Below, in pieces: positions 63,118-64,000 of a DNA stretch of 64,000 nucleotides (its first letter is position 1; every line of letters starts with the position of its first letter). Below the pieces are notes generated by a model. That model did not search any database and had not been told where the DNA came from. It saw nothing but the letters and a program-made list of their open reading frames with translations. Both the position numbers and the translations under genes were made by a program. Origin of the DNA: an uncultured Gammaproteobacteria bacterium (lineage in GTDB: Bacteria; Pseudomonadota; Gammaproteobacteria; UBA6429; Thiohalophilaceae); contig CAJYAN010000012.1 of the NCBI GenBank assembly GCA_913064945.1, forward strand, positions 58,640-122,639. Reading direction: 5' to 3'.

Positions 63118-63579
63118 TCAGTGCTCATGACTGTGGTTGTGGCTGTGTGTATGGCTATGACCACCATAGGCACCACCTTCCGGTTCAAAGGGCGCATCTT
63201 CTACAGTAATGCCTAAACCAAGACCTCTTACCATATCATCCAGGACATGGTCATGCAGATACCGTATCCAGCCTTCACCGATTTGTAGGGCTACGTGACG
63301 ATTACCCAGATGATAGCTTGCTCTCATCAGCACCAGCGTCTCTGCATGCGACGCGGTGCTAACGGTTTCCGGGGCGGCCTCGACCCGGATGATCGTTCCG
63401 TCTTCGGCACGCAGGCAGTCACCACTCCGCAGCAACTCACCGCGGTTTAGCATCAGGCCTACTTCACGGCCGTCCTGCAACGTAGTTTTGAGACGGCTTT
63501 TCTGTCGTAACTCAAATGGCAATTTAAGTATGCCCTGTGGCTCCGCCACATTCTCAATACGCTCAAATATTTTTAACAT
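63118..63579 (-). CDS. ureE: Urease nickel chaperone UreE
   Basis: The 153-residue protein has the UreE fold (LPFELRQKSRLKTTLQDGREVGLML; ASYHLGNRHVALQIGEGWIRYLHDHVL) and a His-rich C-terminal nickel-binding tail (HSHTHSHNHSHEH, residues 141-153). It delivers nickel to the urease apoprotein complex. Its 5' end is part of a duplicated segment (see 63555-64000), which separates it from any ureC upstream. Confidence 0.95.
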   Translation of the reverse strand: MLKIFERIENVAEPQGILKLPFELRQKSRLKTTLQDGREVGLMLNRGELLRSGDCLRAEDGTIIRVEAAPETVSTASHAETLVLMRASYHLGNRHVALQIGEGWIRYLHDHVLDDMVRGLGLGITVEDAPFEPEGGAYGGHSHTHSHNHSHEH

Positions 63580-64000
63580 ATTTTCCCTTTTATAAACCTA
63601 AAACTCTCTGATATTACTCTTCAAAAATCTTCCTACCAGCATTGTCGTAGGAGCGCCGCCCACGGCGGGATATAAAAACAGCGGGCAACCATCGCGCCGG
63701 GGGCGGCGCTCCTACAGACGGCGTATCGCTTTTGTCGCGACAGGCTACCCTGCCGCTTCACCTCAAGCTCAATACGCTCAACTATTTTTAATCAGTTTTT
63801 CCCTTTTAAAAAAAGCCTAAACACAGCTACGTCGCTATTCATAAAAGCTTCCTACCAGCATTATCGTAGGAGCGCCGCCCACGGCGGGATATAAAAACAG
63901 CGGGCAACCATCGCGCCGGGGGCGGCGCTCCTACAGACGGCGTATCGCTTTTGTCGCGACAGGCTACCCTGCCGCTTCACCTCAAGCTCAATACGCTCAA
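63555..64000. repeat. Tandem repeat of ureE 5' fragment plus REP palindrome, running off the window
   Basis: The motif CAATACGCTCAA recurs at 63555, 63770 and 63989 (periods 215 and 219 bp). The block 63629-63781 is repeated at 63848-64000 with one mismatch near its start. Each unit carries a copy of the GTAGGAGCGCCGCC / GGCGGCGCTCCTAC hairpin (63647-63715, 63866-63934). The first 12 bases belong to the ureE coding region; later copies have lost the ATG. The array continues past the window end. Confidence 0.85.

Overview
The window looks like part of a free-living gammaproteobacterial chromosome of roughly 50% GC. The evidence is gene content and order: priA-argS-SPOR (ftsN-like), rep, uup, ttcA, cobalamin-dependent metH, the qmcA/nfeD pair, nhaD, psiE and a TorF-type porin, most of which are typical of Gammaproteobacteria. 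NhaD and the amide/urea nitrogen genes would suit a marine or saline lifestyle, but the genus cannot be named from this sequence. No rRNA, tRNA, CRISPR array or complete transposable element was seen.

Layout. 0-9.6 kb: rhodanese, SpoU methyltransferase, LemA followed by a decayed GIDE-type membrane gene, a divergent oxygenase/TetR/AhpD-like unit with two related operators, a DNA alkyltransferase-like protein, a GNAT enzyme, an aldolase-dehydrogenase fusion and a DUF1223 protein. 9.6-20 kb: uup, two orphan small proteins either side of a MITE-like repeat, bactofilin, a cNMP-HDOD protein, metH, and nfeD-qmcA. 20-31.7 kb: a TetR-controlled operon (DsrE-like, epimerase, TetR, membrane protein) with two operators, ttcA, a PhnA-like protein, an LpxL-type acyltransferase, psiE, a sigma-54 two-component pair, and Sel1 and DUF599 proteins. 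32-40 kb: an HDOD-GAF-GGDEF protein; a methyltransferase/JmjC-like/small membrane peptide group; a degraded RAYT transposase with a REP-like hairpin; three small genes with attC-like boundaries; fructosamine kinase, a metallo-hydrolase and a PPOX protein. 40.3-50.6 kb: a cluster of DnaA-box-like sequences upstream of priA, then argS, the SPOR protein, a zinc metallopeptidase, nhaD and rep.

50.6-64 kb is a coherent nitrogen-scavenging block on the minus strand. It holds urease accessory genes ureE-F-G (the structural genes are not in the window), a TorF-like porin, formamidase fmdA with fmdB, the urea/amide ABC transporter urtABCDE, aliphatic amidase amiE and a NorD/CbbO-like VWA protein. Three genes here (torF-like, fmdA, urtA) have correctly spaced sigma-54 (-24/-12) promoters. 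The torF-like promoter also has an upstream GCAC-N7-GTGC element of NtrC type. The likely scheme is nitrogen-limitation control of outer-membrane entry, inner-membrane import, and hydrolysis of short amides and urea to ammonia.

The less ordinary signals are the sigma-54 amide/urea regulon and its orphan VWA protein, the attC-like gene cluster beside a dead RAYT, the DnaA-box cluster, a tandem duplication that copied and destroyed the ureE start region, and TetR-type promoters that appear to give leaderless mRNAs.
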